Part shown: one piece after another, positions 8,904-19,617 of the stretch
How positions within the stretch are numbered: position 1 is the first letter of the stretch
Layout: each line of letters opens with the position of its first letter
Source of the DNA: Anaerocolumna cellulosilytica
GTDB lineage: Bacteria > Bacillota > Clostridia > Lachnospirales > Lachnospiraceae
Reading direction: 5' to 3'
DNA length: 64,000 nt
NCBI RefSeq assembly: GCF_014218335.1
Contig: NZ_AP023367.1
Location: forward strand, 1,179,501 to 1,243,500
Notes under the pieces: generated by a model
The model's input: only the letters and a program-made list of their open reading frames with translations
Databases searched by the model: none
Told to the model about the DNA's origin: nothing
Made by a program: the position numbers and the translations under genes

Positions 8904-9825
8904 CTGTTGTATCCTCAGAATCCTGCTTAATAGCAGTGGCACGTATCTTTTGACGTCTCTTGTAATCCTTTCGGTGGCGGAGTAAATATTTTAAATAATA
9001 AACTAAGTCACCGGAGGATAGAACCACATTAATTTCACCGCCGATAAAGAGAATATACATGATAAAGTAAAACCACAACATAAAAAGAACAATGGCAGTC
9101 AGGCTTCCGTAAGTATTGGAATAATTACTCATATTATCAATATAGAAGGAATACAGGTAAGAAAATCCCATCCATCCGGCAGCACAAAGCAGAGCACCGG
9201 GAAGTTCTTTTAAAGCTCTGGTGTTGCGGTTAGGTATAATAGTATAGAGCATTACGAAAAAAACAGTTAAGATTAAAAGCCCAGCAATAGTACGAATACT
9301 AATAATTACAAGAGCTAAGTCACTTAAAATTGGTATTTTGCTTTCAATCCAAATATATAGTTGGTTACCAAATACTAAGATTATCATAGTAATAATCAGC
9401 ATAACGGCGAGTACAAAAGTATATACAGATGATAAAAAGCGGAGTTTGAAGTAGTTGCGGCTCTCTTTTATTCCATAAACAGCATTCAGCCCCTTTATAA
9501 TAGACAGTACGCCTTTAGAAGCTGACCATAATGCAGAGATTGCAGTGACAGATATAATAGTGCCGGAAGCTTTATCAAATATTTCTTTTACAATACCTAT
9601 AATTAATGAATTAACACTGGCGGGAAATATTTGTGTTAGTGTGGTAAGCAGTGTGTTTTCTGTGATAGGAAGGTACTGTACTAAGGTTAGCAGCAGCATA
9701 AAAAACGGAAAGAAAGAGATAATGACAAAAAAAGCCGCATGAGCAGAGAAAGCGGATACATTGTCATCCCGAACCTTTCGGTTAAAAGCTTGTATTATTT
9801 TATAAAGGGATAAAATCAAATTCAT
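8893..9825 (-). CDS. YihY/virulence factor BrkB family membrane protein
   Basis: A 310-residue protein with about six membrane helices and the family hallmarks: an amphipathic start, HAAFFVIISFFPFFMLLL in the first span, ALWSASKGVLSIIKGLNAVYGI in the loop, and YGSLTAIVLFMLWFYFIMYILFIGGEIN near the end. The function of the family (once miscalled RNase BN) is not established. The C-terminal tail is basic. SD AGAGG lies before ATG 9825. It converges on the SpoIID-like gene with overlapping ends, so the two transcripts may interfere. Confidence 0.93.
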   Translation of the reverse strand: MNLILSLYKIIQAFNRKVRDDNVSAFSAHAAFFVIISFFPFFMLLLTLVQYLPITENTLLTTLTQIFPASVNSLIIGIVKEIFDKASGTIISVTAISALWSASKGVLSIIKGLNAVYGIKESRNYFKLRFLSSVYTFVLAVMLIITMIILVFGNQLYIWIESKIPILSDLALVIISIRTIAGLLILTVFFVMLYTIIPNRNTRALKELPGALLCAAGWMGFSYLYSFYIDNMSNYSNTYGSLTAIVLFMLWFYFIMYILFIGGEINVVLSSGDLVYYLKYLLRHRKDYKRRQKIRATAIKQDSEDTTASK

Positions 9826-10282
9826 AAATTGCCTCTTTTATTTTTATTATATGCCTCAGATGCCCTGCTTAGTCCAGCGCAGGGGTGTTCCTTTCTATTA
9901 TACCACGATATGGAATATATGTATACAAACTAGAAGGCATTTCCTAGGTTGCTGCCAATTAGGAAAGCTATTATGCTTATGGAGAACTAGGAATCTGAAG
10001 AAAAAGTGAATGTAAAAAAGTCACAGTAAATCCATATTGACGGAGGCATAAAATTGTGATACTGTTTCTGTGTAATATTCTGTCGAAGCAATGTTATGCC
10101 AAATACGATACTTATAAACGACTATAGGTCCAACGTGTAAATATAAGAACTGAAAGGGCCAGGTAAATAAAATTGAGGGAGGTTTTAGACTGTGGCATAT
10201 TATGTGTTGCAGTTTTTTGTTTACAAGATATCTATTGAATGCTAAGTATTGGAATTCAATCATGGACAAAGGAGAGAAATTT
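9826..10282. other. Intergenic region between divergent yihY-like and chemoreceptor genes
   Basis: About 460 bases with promoters for both directions expected but no clear consensus pair. A T-rich stretch near 10210 and short partial inverted repeats are visible. A segment at about 10151-10200 contains GAAAGGGCCA and TGTGGCA, faintly like the four-copy leader element, but it lacks the second stem and lies too far from the start codon. No convincing gene. Confidence 0.4.
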
Positions 10283-12007
10283 ATGAACATCTTAAGTAAA
10301 CTAAAAATCAGAACCAAACTTACTATCCTTATTGCTACTTTAATGGTTGGTATACTCTGCGTTGGATTAGCAGGATTGTTCTATAACCAGAAATCTAATA
10401 AGGCAATGAAAACGCTTTATGAGGACAACCTTGTTATAGTGCAAATGCTAAGTGACGTAAGAAATTATACCAGAGTTAACTTTGCAAATGTATTAAAATT
10501 AATGACCTCCACAGATGCACAATATCAAAAGAAAACGTTGGAGGATATTTCAGTAAGGGATAAGACCATTACTACAAACCTTGAGGAATATGGTAAGTCA
10601 GAGCTTGATGAATTTGAGCAGGAGCTTTTCAGCAGAGTCATGGGAAAATACATGGACTGGACAACGGTATCCGGAGAAATCTTAAACTATGTGCAGGCTG
10701 GCAATAGTACGGAAGCTTTAAACCTTTTTAAGTCTAAGGGCGAAGTTGTTTTTGAAGATATGCAAAACGACATTAAAGAACTGGCAAATTATAATGTCAA
10801 TCAGTCCTCGGATACTTTTACAACTAGTGAGAATGATGCCAGAGATTCTTTTAACATTCTTTTTATTGTAGTAGCAGCAGTAGCAGTTATAGGGTCATCT
10901 TTAGGATTAGCCATTGCTTACAGTATCACTAAGCCAATCAAACTTTTGGTGGGTGCGATTAATAATACTTCTGAATTGAATTTAAGAAACGATAACACAC
11001 TCGAATCCCTTAAGAAATACAAAGGGGAAATCGGGATTATGGCCGGGTCAGTTATGAAGATGCAGGAAGCACTTCGAAATACCATCATAACATTATCAAA
11101 TATAGCTAACAGTCTTTCCACAAGTGCAGAAGAACTATCATCCTCTACTGAAGAAAATTCAAAGACCGTTCATCAGGTAGTAACGGCAATTAATGAAATA
11201 GCAGAAGGAAATGGAAGTCAGGCGGAAATGGTATCAAGTACCAGTGCTACAATGACAGCGGTTTCAAAGAGTATAGATGAAGTAAACAAAGCAATTCTCA
11301 CGAATTCCGAAAACTCACAGTATTCATTAAAAATTGTTGAGAAGGGACAGAAGGCCGTCGATGTAACCAGTGGCAAGATGAAAGAAAATATTATGGTTAC
11401 CGGTGAAGTTTATGATTCCATACAGGAGCTAACAGAGTATATGTTACAGGTAAGCAACATCACTCAACTAATTAATGAAATAGCCTCTCAGACGAATTTA
11501 TTAGCACTAAATGCAGCCATTGAGGCAGCAAGAGCTGGCGAAGCAGGAAAAGGTTTTTCTGTAGTGGCGGAGGAAATTAGAAAATTGGCGGAACAATCTT
11601 CCGGAGCAGTACAGGAAATTTCAGCTATTATTAATAATACTGTTATAAAAAATAAGACAGCCTCTGAAAAGATAGACCAAGTTAAAGTCATTGTCTCCGA
11701 GCAGGAGAAGGTATTAGATACAACCAGAGTCGTATTCGAACAAATAAAGAAGTCTGTTGAGAATATAGCGGAACAAGCGGAATATTCAGCAGGCCTTTTA
11801 AGTACCATTGACGAAGATTCCAAGAATATAGCTGCTCAGACGCAGGACATGGCAGCAGTTGCTGAGGAATCAGCTGCAAGTTCAGAGGAAATATCAGCTT
11901 CTAGTGAGGAGCAGTTGGCAACTATAGAAATGATTGCCCAGGCATCGGGTGATTTAGCTGAGCTGGCGACACAATTAAAGGGAGAAATCAAACGGTTTAC
12001 ATTGTAA
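10283..12007 (+). CDS. Methyl-accepting chemotaxis protein, transmembrane
   Basis: A 574-residue chemoreceptor. TM1 is at about residues 10-33; an extracellular four-helix-bundle sensor (4HB_MCP-like) follows to about 190; TM2 is at about 195-217; then comes a HAMP segment ([15 protein letters not shown]). The long cytoplasmic coiled coil has the conserved hairpin tip [22 protein letters not shown]. The start is ATG 10283 with SD AAAGGAGA; an earlier ATG in frame would add a non-hydrophobic stretch and lacks an SD. It signals to CheA/CheW, which are not in this window. Ligand unknown. Confidence 0.95.
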   Translation: MNILSKLKIRTKLTILIATLMVGILCVGLAGLFYNQKSNKAMKTLYEDNLVIVQMLSDVRNYTRVNFANVLKLMTSTDAQYQKKTLEDISVRDKTITTNLEEYGKSELDEFEQELFSRVMGKYMDWTTVSGEILNYVQAGNSTEALNLFKSKGEVVFEDMQNDIKELANYNVNQSSDTFTTSENDARDSFNILFIVVAAVAVIGSSLGLAIAYSITKPIKLLVGAINNTSELNLRNDNTLESLKKYKGEIGIMAGSVMKMQEALRNTIITLSNIANSLSTSAEELSSSTEENSKTVHQVVTAINEIAEGNGSQAEMVSSTSATMTAVSKSIDEVNKAILTNSENSQYSLKIVEKGQKAVDVTSGKMKENIMVTGEVYDSIQELTEYMLQVSNITQLINEIASQTNLLALNAAIEAARAGEAGKGFSVVAEEIRKLAEQSSGAVQEISAIINNTVIKNKTASEKIDQVKVIVSEQEKVLDTTRVVFEQIKKSVENIAEQAEYSAGLLSTIDEDSKNIAAQTQDMAAVAEESAASSEEISASSEEQLATIEMIAQASGDLAELATQLKGEIKRFTL

Positions 12008-12036
12008 ATTACATCTATAAAATTGAAAACTTTATC

Positions 12037-12064
12037 TTGACAACAGATAATAGTATGCTACAAT
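12037..12064 (+). promoter_or_regulatory. Promoter of the pheST T-box transcript
   Basis: TTGACA (12037-12042) and TACAAT (12059-12064) are 16 bases apart, just upstream of the T-box leader. Confidence 0.8.
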
Positions 12065-12071
12065 GTAGTTA

Positions 12072-12411
12072 CATATGAAAATAAACAAAGGCTATGAAGG
12101 TGTTATGCTGTGCAGTATATGTTCAGCAGACAGATAATTATTTCCTGTCAGAGAGAGGAAGTCACCGGCTGAAAGCTTCCTTAAGTTCAGATAATTATTG
12201 ATATTCCCACTGGAGCCGCATCTTTGAACCATACAGTAGGAGATGACGTATCTTGCACGTTACGCATGACTTTAAGTGCTTATATAAATCTTATTTTTAT
12301 GATTTGTATAAGAATTAGGGTGGTACCGCGGAATTAACAGTACTTTATAAAGTAACTGTATTATCTTATGATATTTACTCCGTCCCTGTATTTTGCAGGG
12401 ACGGTTTTTTT
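12072..12411 (+). promoter_or_regulatory. T-box leader (tRNA-Phe sensing) with terminator, upstream of pheS
   Basis: The T-box sequence AGGGTGGTACCGCG is at 12317-12330. Stem I distal elements AGAGAGG and CCGGCTGAAAG are at about 12150-12175. TTC at 12186-12188, on the 3' side of stem I, is the likely specifier, matching tRNA-Phe. The terminator stem CCGTCCCTG/CAGGGACGG with a T run ends at 12411. Uncharged tRNA-Phe would stabilise the antiterminator and allow pheST transcription. Confidence 0.92.
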
Positions 12412-12475
12412 GTGCTTAAATGCCTGGTTCCTGCAAATGTATCGTTTTTATTGCACAAAAAGAAAGGAGAATTCC

Positions 12476-13495
12476 ATGAAAGAAAAATTAAAGGCTATAG
12501 TGGATGAAGCGCTTGATAAAATAAAAGCTTCACAGGAGTTGGAAAGCTTATATGATATCAGAGTGCAGTTTTTAGGAAAAAAGGGTGCACTTACGGAAAT
12601 CTTAAAATCTATGAAGGATGTAGCACCGGAGGACAGACCGGCAGTAGGGCAGTTAGTGAATGAAGCCAGAACCACACTGGAAGGTAAACTGGAGGAAATG
12701 AAAGAGCTTTTTGAGAAAAAGCTTAGGGAAGAACAGATTCGTAAGGAAACAATTGATGTTACCTTACCAGCAAAAAAAACAATCGTAGGACACCGCCACC
12801 CAAACAGCATTGCTTTAGAAGAAGTGGAACGAATCTTCGTAGGTATGGGGTATGAAGTAGTGGAGGGTCCTGAAATAGAATATGACTACTACAATTTCGA
12901 AGCGTTAAACATACCGGCGAATCATCCGGCTAAGGATGAACAGGATACTTTTTATATCAATGAGAACATTGTGCTTAGAACTCAGACTTCACCGGTACAG
13001 GTAAGAGTTATGGAACAGGGAAAGTTACCTATCCGTATGATTGCGCCGGGAAGAGTATTCCGTTCCGATGAAGTGGATGCTACACACTCACCAAGCTTTC
13101 ACCAGATAGAAGGTCTCGTAATTGATAAGAATATAACCTTTGCTGATTTAAAAGGTACCCTTGCAGAATTTGCAAAACAGCTCTTTGGAGAAGATGCAAA
13201 AGTAAAATTTAGGCCTCATCATTTCCCCTTCACAGAACCAAGTGCGGAAGTGGATGTAACCTGCTTTAAATGTGGGGGAGAAGGCTGTAGATTTTGTAAA
13301 GGTACCGGTTGGATTGAAATTCTAGGTTGCGGAATGGTTCATCCTAATGTGCTCCGTATGAGTGGAATTGATCCTGAGGAGTATACCGGCTTTGCTTTCG
13401 GTGTAGGTCTGGAACGTATTGCTTTGTTAAAATACGAAATTGACGATATGAGATTATTATATGAGAATGACGTTCGTTTCTTAAAACAATTCTAG
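12476..13495 (+). CDS. pheS: Phenylalanine--tRNA ligase alpha subunit
   Basis: A 339-residue class II aminoacyl-tRNA synthetase alpha chain. The N-terminal coiled coil (about 1-85) is followed by the catalytic core: [14 protein letters not shown], then DTFYI and [10 protein letters not shown] (motif 2 region), the [15 protein letters not shown] motif, and the C-terminal motif 3 [14 protein letters not shown]. Length is typical. ATG 12476 has SD AAAGGAGA; the longer frame upstream runs into the T-box terminator. It forms an alpha2-beta2 enzyme with the next gene's product and is controlled by the T-box. Confidence 0.98.
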   Translation: MKEKLKAIVDEALDKIKASQELESLYDIRVQFLGKKGALTEILKSMKDVAPEDRPAVGQLVNEARTTLEGKLEEMKELFEKKLREEQIRKETIDVTLPAKKTIVGHRHPNSIALEEVERIFVGMGYEVVEGPEIEYDYYNFEALNIPANHPAKDEQDTFYINENIVLRTQTSPVQVRVMEQGKLPIRMIAPGRVFRSDEVDATHSPSFHQIEGLVIDKNITFADLKGTLAEFAKQLFGEDAKVKFRPHHFPFTEPSAEVDVTCFKCGGEGCRFCKGTGWIEILGCGMVHPNVLRMSGIDPEEYTGFAFGVGLERIALLKYEIDDMRLLYENDVRFLKQF

Positions 13496-13588
13496 AGAAA
13501 GTAAGATTTCAGATCGAAATGGATTAACATTAAGAAGCAGGCAGGTAAGCTGTCAGCCGAATAGAAATAAAACAGGAGGTTTCATGGA

Positions 13589-16027
13589 ATGAATACACCA
13601 TTGTCATGGATAAAAGCCTATGTTCCGGAACTGGATGTTACACCACAGGTATATACAGATGGGATGACCTTAAGCGGAACAAAAGTAGAAGGCTATGAAA
13701 AATTAGATGCAGATTTAGATAAAATTGTTGTAGGTAAGATATTAAAGATTGAAAGACATCCCGATGCGGATAAGCTCATTGTATGTCAGGTACAGATAAG
13801 TCAAGAAGGAGATACAGTACAGATTGTAACAGGGGCACCTAATGTCAAAGAAGGAGATGTAGTTCCGGTTGTACTTGACGGAGGAAGAGTAGCCGGCGGT
13901 CATGACGGCAACAAAGCACCCGGTGGGATAAAAATAAAAAAAGGTAAGCTCCGTGGGATTGAATCTTTTGGTATGATGTGTTCCATCGAAGAGTTAGGCT
14001 CTACCAAAGAGATGTATCCGGATGCACCTGAAAATGGAATCTATATTTTTAGTGATAATCCGGAATATGACGGGCTTATCATTGGCTCTAGTGCAGTAAT
14101 GGCATTAGGTTTGAACGATGTAGTGTTTGAATATGAAGTAACTTCTAACCGTGTGGACTGTTTTGGTGTACTGGGAATTGCCAGAGAAGCGGCAGCTACG
14201 TTTGGAAAAAGTTTTGTTCCTCCCGTCGTGAAGAAAACCGGCAATGCTGAGAAAGCGGAGGATTTTATATCGGTAGAAATTGAAGATAGAGATTTATGCA
14301 GCCGTTATGTAGCAAGAGTTGTAAAGAATATTAAGATTGGACCGTCTCCCTTGTGGATGCAGAGAAGACTTGCAGCTTGCGGAATCAGACCTATTAATAA
14401 TCTGGTAGATATTACAAATTATGTTATGGAAGAATATTCTCAGCCTATGCATGCTTATGACCTTGACTTAATTGCAGGTAAAAAAATAATTGTACGCAGA
14501 GGGAAAGACAGCGAGGAATTTCAAACACTGGACGAACAGGTAAGAAAAGTGGATTCTTCCATATTGATGATTTGTGATGGTGAAAAACCTGTTGGCATTG
14601 CAGGTATTATGGGCGGCGAGAATTCTAAGATCACGGAGGATGTAAAAACCGTGTTATTTGAAGCGGCTTGCTTTGATGGTACCAATATTCGTCTATCCGG
14701 TAAAAAACTTGGATTAAGAACGGATGCCTCTGCAAAATTTGAAAAGGGTCTTGATCCTAATACTGCTTTAGAAGCTATGAACCGTGCTTGTCAGTTAATT
14801 GAAGAATTAGGAGCCGGTGAGGTAGTTGGCGGGGCAGTAGATATCTATCCTCAGGTTAGACAATCAAGAAGAGTACCATTTTCAGCGGATAGAACCAATA
14901 AGGTTTTAGGAACTAATTTATCTTTAGAAGCCATGATTGAATACTTTGAAAAGGTAGATTTAAAATATGATTCTAGTACAAAGGAGGTAATTGTACCAAG
15001 CTTTAGACAGGATGTGTTATGTCAGGCTGACTTAGATGAGGAAGTAGCCCGCTTCTTCGGATATGACAATATACCTACCACATTGCCTACCGGAGAAGCC
15101 ACTACTGGTAAAATCCCCTTTAAGCTGCGTATCGAGGGTGTAGCTCGTAATCTGGCAGAGCAATTTGGATTTAATGAAGCTATGAACTATTCCTTTGAAA
15201 GTCCGAAGGTATTTGATAAACTTTTAATACCGGAAGGTGACCAGTTAAGAAATACGGTTGTTATCTCTAATCCACTGGGTGAAGACTATAGTGTTATGAG
15301 GACAGTATCTCTGCATGGTATGTTAAATTCACTCGCTACGAATTTTAAAAGAAGAAACAATAATGTACGTCTGTATGAATTGGGGAATGTATATTTGCCA
15401 AAAGAACTTCCGATAACGGGACTGCCGGAAGAAAGAATGCAGTTTACGTTAGGAATGTACGGTGCCGGAGACTTCTTTGATTTAAAAGGTGTTGTAGAAG
15501 AATTTTTAGAAAAGATAGGAATGAAAAAACTTCCAGCCTATAATCCAAAAGCTGAAAAACCTTATCTTCATCCCGGCAGACAGGCAAATATTATTTATGA
15601 TAATACGGTAATCGGTTATCTGGGTGAGGTCCATCCGGAAGTACTTGATAATTATGAAATCAGGGAAAAAGCATATATAGCCGTACTGGATATGCCTGAA
15701 ATTCTGCCAAAGGCAACCTTTGACGTAAAGTATGAAGGAATTGCAAAGTATCCGGCCGTTACCCGTGACTTAAGCATGCTGGTTAAAAAAGAAATACTTG
15801 CAGGCGAAGTAGAAGGGGTAATCCGTAAAAATAGCGGGCAGATTTTAGAAAGCATAAAACTTTTTGATATCTATGAAGGAACGCAGATTAAAGAAGGTTT
15901 TAAATCTATGGCTTATTCTGTCAGCTTTCGTACTAAAGACAGGACACTAGAGGAAAAAGATATTACGGAAGTAATGAATAAAATATTAAATGGTTTAAGT
16001 AAAATAGGAATTGAACTAAGACAATAA
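13589..16027 (+). CDS. pheT: Phenylalanine--tRNA ligase beta subunit
   Basis: An 812-residue bacterial-type beta chain. Domains in order: EMAP/tRNA-binding fold (about 40-155), B3/B4 editing domain (about 210-390, with the MHAYDLD and GIMGGENSKI stretches), B5 (about 405-475), a catalytic-like core, and a C-terminal FDX-ACB anticodon-binding domain (about 720-812; KYPAVTRDLSMLV). It is 93 bases downstream of pheS in the same transcript. SD ACAGGAGG, ATG 13589. A strong terminator follows. Confidence 0.98.
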   Translation: MNTPLSWIKAYVPELDVTPQVYTDGMTLSGTKVEGYEKLDADLDKIVVGKILKIERHPDADKLIVCQVQISQEGDTVQIVTGAPNVKEGDVVPVVLDGGRVAGGHDGNKAPGGIKIKKGKLRGIESFGMMCSIEELGSTKEMYPDAPENGIYIFSDNPEYDGLIIGSSAVMALGLNDVVFEYEVTSNRVDCFGVLGIAREAAATFGKSFVPPVVKKTGNAEKAEDFISVEIEDRDLCSRYVARVVKNIKIGPSPLWMQRRLAACGIRPINNLVDITNYVMEEYSQPMHAYDLDLIAGKKIIVRRGKDSEEFQTLDEQVRKVDSSILMICDGEKPVGIAGIMGGENSKITEDVKTVLFEAACFDGTNIRLSGKKLGLRTDASAKFEKGLDPNTALEAMNRACQLIEELGAGEVVGGAVDIYPQVRQSRRVPFSADRTNKVLGTNLSLEAMIEYFEKVDLKYDSSTKEVIVPSFRQDVLCQADLDEEVARFFGYDNIPTTLPTGEATTGKIPFKLRIEGVARNLAEQFGFNEAMNYSFESPKVFDKLLIPEGDQLRNTVVISNPLGEDYSVMRTVSLHGMLNSLATNFKRRNNNVRLYELGNVYLPKELPITGLPEERMQFTLGMYGAGDFFDLKGVVEEFLEKIGMKKLPAYNPKAEKPYLHPGRQANIIYDNTVIGYLGEVHPEVLDNYEIREKAYIAVLDMPEILPKATFDVKYEGIAKYPAVTRDLSMLVKKEILAGEVEGVIRKNSGQILESIKLFDIYEGTQIKEGFKSMAYSVSFRTKDRTLEEKDITEVMNKILNGLSKIGIELRQ

Positions 16028-16035
16028 AAAAGAGA

Positions 16036-16075
16036 AACTGCAACCTAAGAAAAAAGACAGGGTTGCAGTTTTTTT
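16036..16075 (+). terminator. Terminator of pheST
   Basis: AACTGCAACC/GGTTGCAGTT, a ten-pair stem, followed by seven T. Confidence 0.92.
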
Positions 16076-16207
16076 ACAGTTAGAGTTAGATGTCTATTAT
16101 AGGCTTCCTATGTACGAACTGATATATGTTATATATAATATGGCAGAACTGGTATTTAATGAAAATGTAATAAATATTTAGCAATTATAGAAGGTTTAGA
16201 CAAATTT

Positions 16208-16237
16208 TTGACAAAACTAAGCTATATGATGTAAAAT
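16208..16237 (+). promoter_or_regulatory. Promoter of the Ig-like surface protein gene
   Basis: TTGACA (16208-16213) and TAAAAT (16232-16237) with an 18-base spacer; about 100 bases of leader before ATG 16344. The rest of the 16076-16343 gap is AT-rich without a gene. Confidence 0.7.
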
Positions 16238-16343
16238 AACTAAGATAAGCGCAAGCTTGCTGTTATTTGGTAAGTCTTGTCAGCACAGATTGTTTTTACC
16301 CTGCAATCTGAAAGAAAGTAATGATAAAACAGGAGGAGATAAC

Positions 16344-18896
16344 ATGAAGAAACGCGTGCTAAAATGTATGGCACTGTTACTTGCCGTTGTTCTGATGCTT
16401 CCGGTTATACCAGCAGGTTTAACCTTGACAGCAAGTGCAGCAGCAGCCCCGTCCCTTTCCTTGAAATCCAAGACTTTGGTGGGAATTGGTTCTACTTTTA
16501 CATTAAACGTAAAGAACCTGAACACGAAGAAAGTAAAATCCGCAGTTTGGACTTCCAGCAACAAAAAAGTTGCTACCGTAGAATCCGATAGAGGATATGT
16601 TACTGCAGAAGGAAAAGGAACAGCAAATATAAAAGTTAAGATTACATATACTGATAAAAAAGTCACAACTTTGACTTGTAAGGTAACGGTTAAAATTCCG
16701 GCAACTGCTATTGAAATAACCAATGCCCAGGATACCGATGCCAACAATAACAGGCATGTTATTGAAGTGGGAGAACAATATGATTTTGATAGTGTTAAAA
16801 CACCCAGCAATGCCAGTGATGTAATAACTTATACCATTGATAAACCAGCGTATGCTACAGTGGATAAAAAGGGTATTGTAAAAGGTATAAAGCCTGGTTT
16901 TGTCAGGCTTACTGCTACCGCCTCCTTAACGAAAGCAGGAGCAGCTACTAGTGTTATCAATGACATCATTAATATAGAAATCGTGGATAAAACAGCGAGA
17001 GTAAAGACGGTTGTTTTAACAGATAACACCACCTTAACCGTTACCTTTGATCGTCCGGTTGACGCTTCAACTGTCATCGGTACAGATAAGAAACTCCTAA
17101 ATAATATTAGTATTACTGCAAAAACCAATAATAAAGGTGTTATAGCCAATGGTCTTGGCAATCTGACCGGCGTATTGTCCGATGATAAAAAGACTTTGAC
17201 TATTACTTCTTCTAAGATATTCAATGGACTTTACAGTGTACATTTTTCATCGAATATCAAATCAACAGATAATGTAGCTTTACTGGATTACTATAAAGAA
17301 GTTGAATTCTATGATACGGTACCACCTACCTTTAAAGACTGGTCAGTGGATGATACCGGCTTAAAGGTAACATTAACTTTCAGTGAACCGGTTGACTTTA
17401 CAAACCTGACAATCAGTGATGTTAAGCTGGTATCAGCAGGAGAGACTGCATTACCACTTACCATTAGCACTTTAAAAACAAAGACAAACTATGTTAAATC
17501 AGAAGATAGTAAATCTTTAACCATTGATTTGACCTCGATACCATCTTACGATTATAATAAGACCTTTGCAGTTGTGATGGCAGGATTAAAAGATACAGCT
17601 GGAAACTATCCAACCGGAGGATTAATTACTGCTTATGTAGCAACAGATACAAGGCCAAAGGCTCAGGCAAGATTAATTAATATTGAACGTACGGGTGTAA
17701 ATACCTTAACCGCAACCTTTACAAGAGGCATTAGAAATGGTGGTACGGTTCAATTAAGCAACGGTGAGTGGATTAACGGTATAGTAGATGAAAAAGACAA
17801 TAAGAAAGTCAATTATACCTTATCTGCAACAGCAGCCCAATTAAGCGGTACGCAGAAAGTTTCAGTAGGATACTGGGATGCTTATAATGTATCTGCAAAT
17901 GATACTTCAGCAAGTATACCTCAGGATCGCTATGTGAACTTTGTAACTGACAAGTCCATACCAGTAATTACAAAATCAGAGTTCACCACAGATACAACCA
18001 ATGGTATTGAGACTCACATACTTACCTTGACATACAATAAAGAGGTAACGCTGGCTTCACAAACCGGAACCTTTACTTCTAAGCTTATAACAATCAATAA
18101 CGACATCTATAGCAACAAGCTCCTTGGTTATACAGCAGTTGCTCAGGGTAAAGTTGTAACTGTTATACTTGACAGTAATATGTTCAATGAAGCAGGTAAT
18201 TATATTATTACCATACCACAGGGATTTGTATATGATACCTATATGAACATGAATGTTGAAAGTACGGTACAGTCTCAAAAAGGCGGAAGTGCCTCCACCG
18301 CTCTTCCGGCACCTAGGGATGTACGACAAGATCCAAAGGATGCCAACACCGTATACGTAGTATTTGCCAATAAATTAGATGAAGCAAGTGCACAGAACGT
18401 TAATAATTATAACATTCTTGGAGCAGTGGTAACAAAAGCTGAATTAACAGATAATACTACCACCGGAGCAACCGTAAAATTAACTTTATTAAGTAATTCG
18501 GTAACGGTTTCAACGATCTATCCGATTATTATCACTGGTGTTGAAGGCTTCCACAACAGTTACACCGTAATGAATCGTTTTGATGCTACCATATTCTTAA
18601 ACGAGAACAGAGGACCGGTCCTTACTAAGACAGAATATTCATATCCGAACACAATTACACTGACCTTTGATGAGAGTTTATCCGGTACTCCAAGCTTCCA
18701 GGCAGTACAGTCCGGAAACAGCGCAGTAAATGTATCTGCGTCTTATATTGATGGCAATAAGGTAGTGATTGTCCTTAGTACACAACCAACACCGAGAGTA
18801 ACGATACAGATAATACCAACTCAGTCAAATAATTTGACAGATGCAGCAGGAAATAAGTCAACCATATCAACGACTGGGGTTACACCTAATTATTGA
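16344..18896 (+). CDS. Large secreted protein with bacterial Ig-like (Big_2) domain
   Basis: An 850-residue exported protein. The signal peptide is MKKRVLKCMALLL to a probable cut near TASA/AAAP (residues 30-35). A Big_2-type domain follows at about 36-115 (WTSSNKKVATVESDRGYVTAEGKGTA), with another Ig-like unit at about 120-210. The rest is a run of beta-sandwich repeats carrying phrases such as LTVTFDRPVD, VTLTFSEPV, LTYNKEV and LTFDESL, as in SbsA/Big_5-like Ig domains where a calculated element precedes TDxxGN. No LPXTG or SLH anchor is visible. ATG 16344 is preceded by AGGAGGAG. Likely a cell-surface or S-layer-like protein; ligand unknown. Confidence 0.88.
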   Translation: MKKRVLKCMALLLAVVLMLPVIPAGLTLTASAAAAPSLSLKSKTLVGIGSTFTLNVKNLNTKKVKSAVWTSSNKKVATVESDRGYVTAEGKGTANIKVKITYTDKKVTTLTCKVTVKIPATAIEITNAQDTDANNNRHVIEVGEQYDFDSVKTPSNASDVITYTIDKPAYATVDKKGIVKGIKPGFVRLTATASLTKAGAATSVINDIINIEIVDKTARVKTVVLTDNTTLTVTFDRPVDASTVIGTDKKLLNNISITAKTNNKGVIANGLGNLTGVLSDDKKTLTITSSKIFNGLYSVHFSSNIKSTDNVALLDYYKEVEFYDTVPPTFKDWSVDDTGLKVTLTFSEPVDFTNLTISDVKLVSAGETALPLTISTLKTKTNYVKSEDSKSLTIDLTSIPSYDYNKTFAVVMAGLKDTAGNYPTGGLITAYVATDTRPKAQARLINIERTGVNTLTATFTRGIRNGGTVQLSNGEWINGIVDEKDNKKVNYTLSATAAQLSGTQKVSVGYWDAYNVSANDTSASIPQDRYVNFVTDKSIPVITKSEFTTDTTNGIETHILTLTYNKEVTLASQTGTFTSKLITINNDIYSNKLLGYTAVAQGKVVTVILDSNMFNEAGNYIITIPQGFVYDTYMNMNVESTVQSQKGGSASTALPAPRDVRQDPKDANTVYVVFANKLDEASAQNVNNYNILGAVVTKAELTDNTTTGATVKLTLLSNSVTVSTIYPIIITGVEGFHNSYTVMNRFDATIFLNENRGPVLTKTEYSYPNTITLTFDESLSGTPSFQAVQSGNSAVNVSASYIDGNKVVIVLSTQPTPRVTIQIIPTQSNNLTDAAGNKSTISTTGVTPNY

Positions 18897-18991
18897 TATG
18901 CTGTAGATTATTAAAAGAATAAATGTACGACTTAAACAGTGCATGAATATATTACGTATAGTAAAATTGGACTATATGTGGAATTTGGAAG

Positions 18992-19028
18992 AAAAAGGAG
19001 TATTGCTATATAGCAATACTCCTTTTTT
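18992..19028. terminator. Bidirectional-looking terminator after the Ig-like protein gene
   Basis: AAAAAGGAGTATTGCTA and TAGCAATACTCCTTTTTT form a long perfect stem with almost no loop and a T run. Confidence 0.92.
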
Positions 19029-19053
19029 GCTGGATTATTACGCAAATTCCCCC

Positions 19054-19082
19054 TTTACGTAAACCATAATTTGTTTTATAAT
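19054..19082 (+). promoter_or_regulatory. Promoter that decides the vanZ-like start
   Basis: TTTACG (19054-19059) and a perfect TATAAT (19077-19082) with a 17-base spacer. The -10 covers the ATG at 19081, so that ATG cannot be the start; TTG 19120 with SD GGAGGG is used instead. Confidence 0.7.
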
Positions 19083-19119
19083 GAGTGAGGTATTGAAAGT
19101 ACATTGGAGGGCAACAACG

Positions 19120-19587
19120 TTGAAACCAATCAGTAAAAGAGTAATTATGTCAGTTTGCCGCATACTATTTGCTCTTTATATAATATTATTGGCATATTTT
19201 TTATTTTTTAGTGAGCACTACGGAAGAACCATAACTTCCGAGGAATATAGATATAACTTAGTCTTGTTTAAAGAAGTAAAACGTTTTATTGAGTACCGTA
19301 AAATATTAGGTATGGAAAGCTTTATCGTTAATATATTCGGAAATATATTGGCATTTGCCCCTTTTGGTTTTGTATTGCCAATTATTAGCCAGAGTAATCG
19401 AAAGTTATTGAATATAACCCTGTTAAGCCTTGAATTTAGTCTAACCGTTGAATTAATACAACTTATATTCCGAGTTGGCATCTTTGATGTAGATGATATT
19501 TTAATGAATACAATTGGAGGTTTTATTGGAGGACTTGGGTTTATCATCTGCCATAGAATACTAAAATCCCTTAAAAAACTAAAATAA
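19120..19587 (+). CDS. VanZ-like family membrane protein
   Basis: About 155 residues with four hydrophobic helices. It carries the VanZ pattern: NIFGNILAFAPFGFVLP, then SLTVELIQLIFRVGIFDVDDILMNTIGGFIGG. VanZ confers low-level teicoplanin resistance in Tn1546, but the family is broad and its chromosomal members are mostly uncharacterised. The TTG start at 19120 follows GGAGGG by eight bases; the -10 box overlaps the upstream ATG. Confidence 0.88.
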   Translation: MKPISKRVIMSVCRILFALYIILLAYFLFFSEHYGRTITSEEYRYNLVLFKEVKRFIEYRKILGMESFIVNIFGNILAFAPFGFVLPIISQSNRKLLNITLLSLEFSLTVELIQLIFRVGIFDVDDILMNTIGGFIGGLGFIICHRILKSLKKLK

Positions 19588-19617
19588 AGGCTTGATCCAT
19601 TGGAATAGGAGAAACCT

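Noticed and set aside
10145-10215. Possible fifth copy of the leader element before the chemoreceptor (GAAAGGGCCA ... TGTGGCA)
   Set aside because: There is no TAAYAY/RTGTTA second stem and the distance to the start codon is about 80 bases instead of 14-16.
16280-17224. Several open frames on the minus strand inside the Ig-like protein gene
   Set aside because: They are antisense shadows of a clear secreted protein with good SD and signal peptide.
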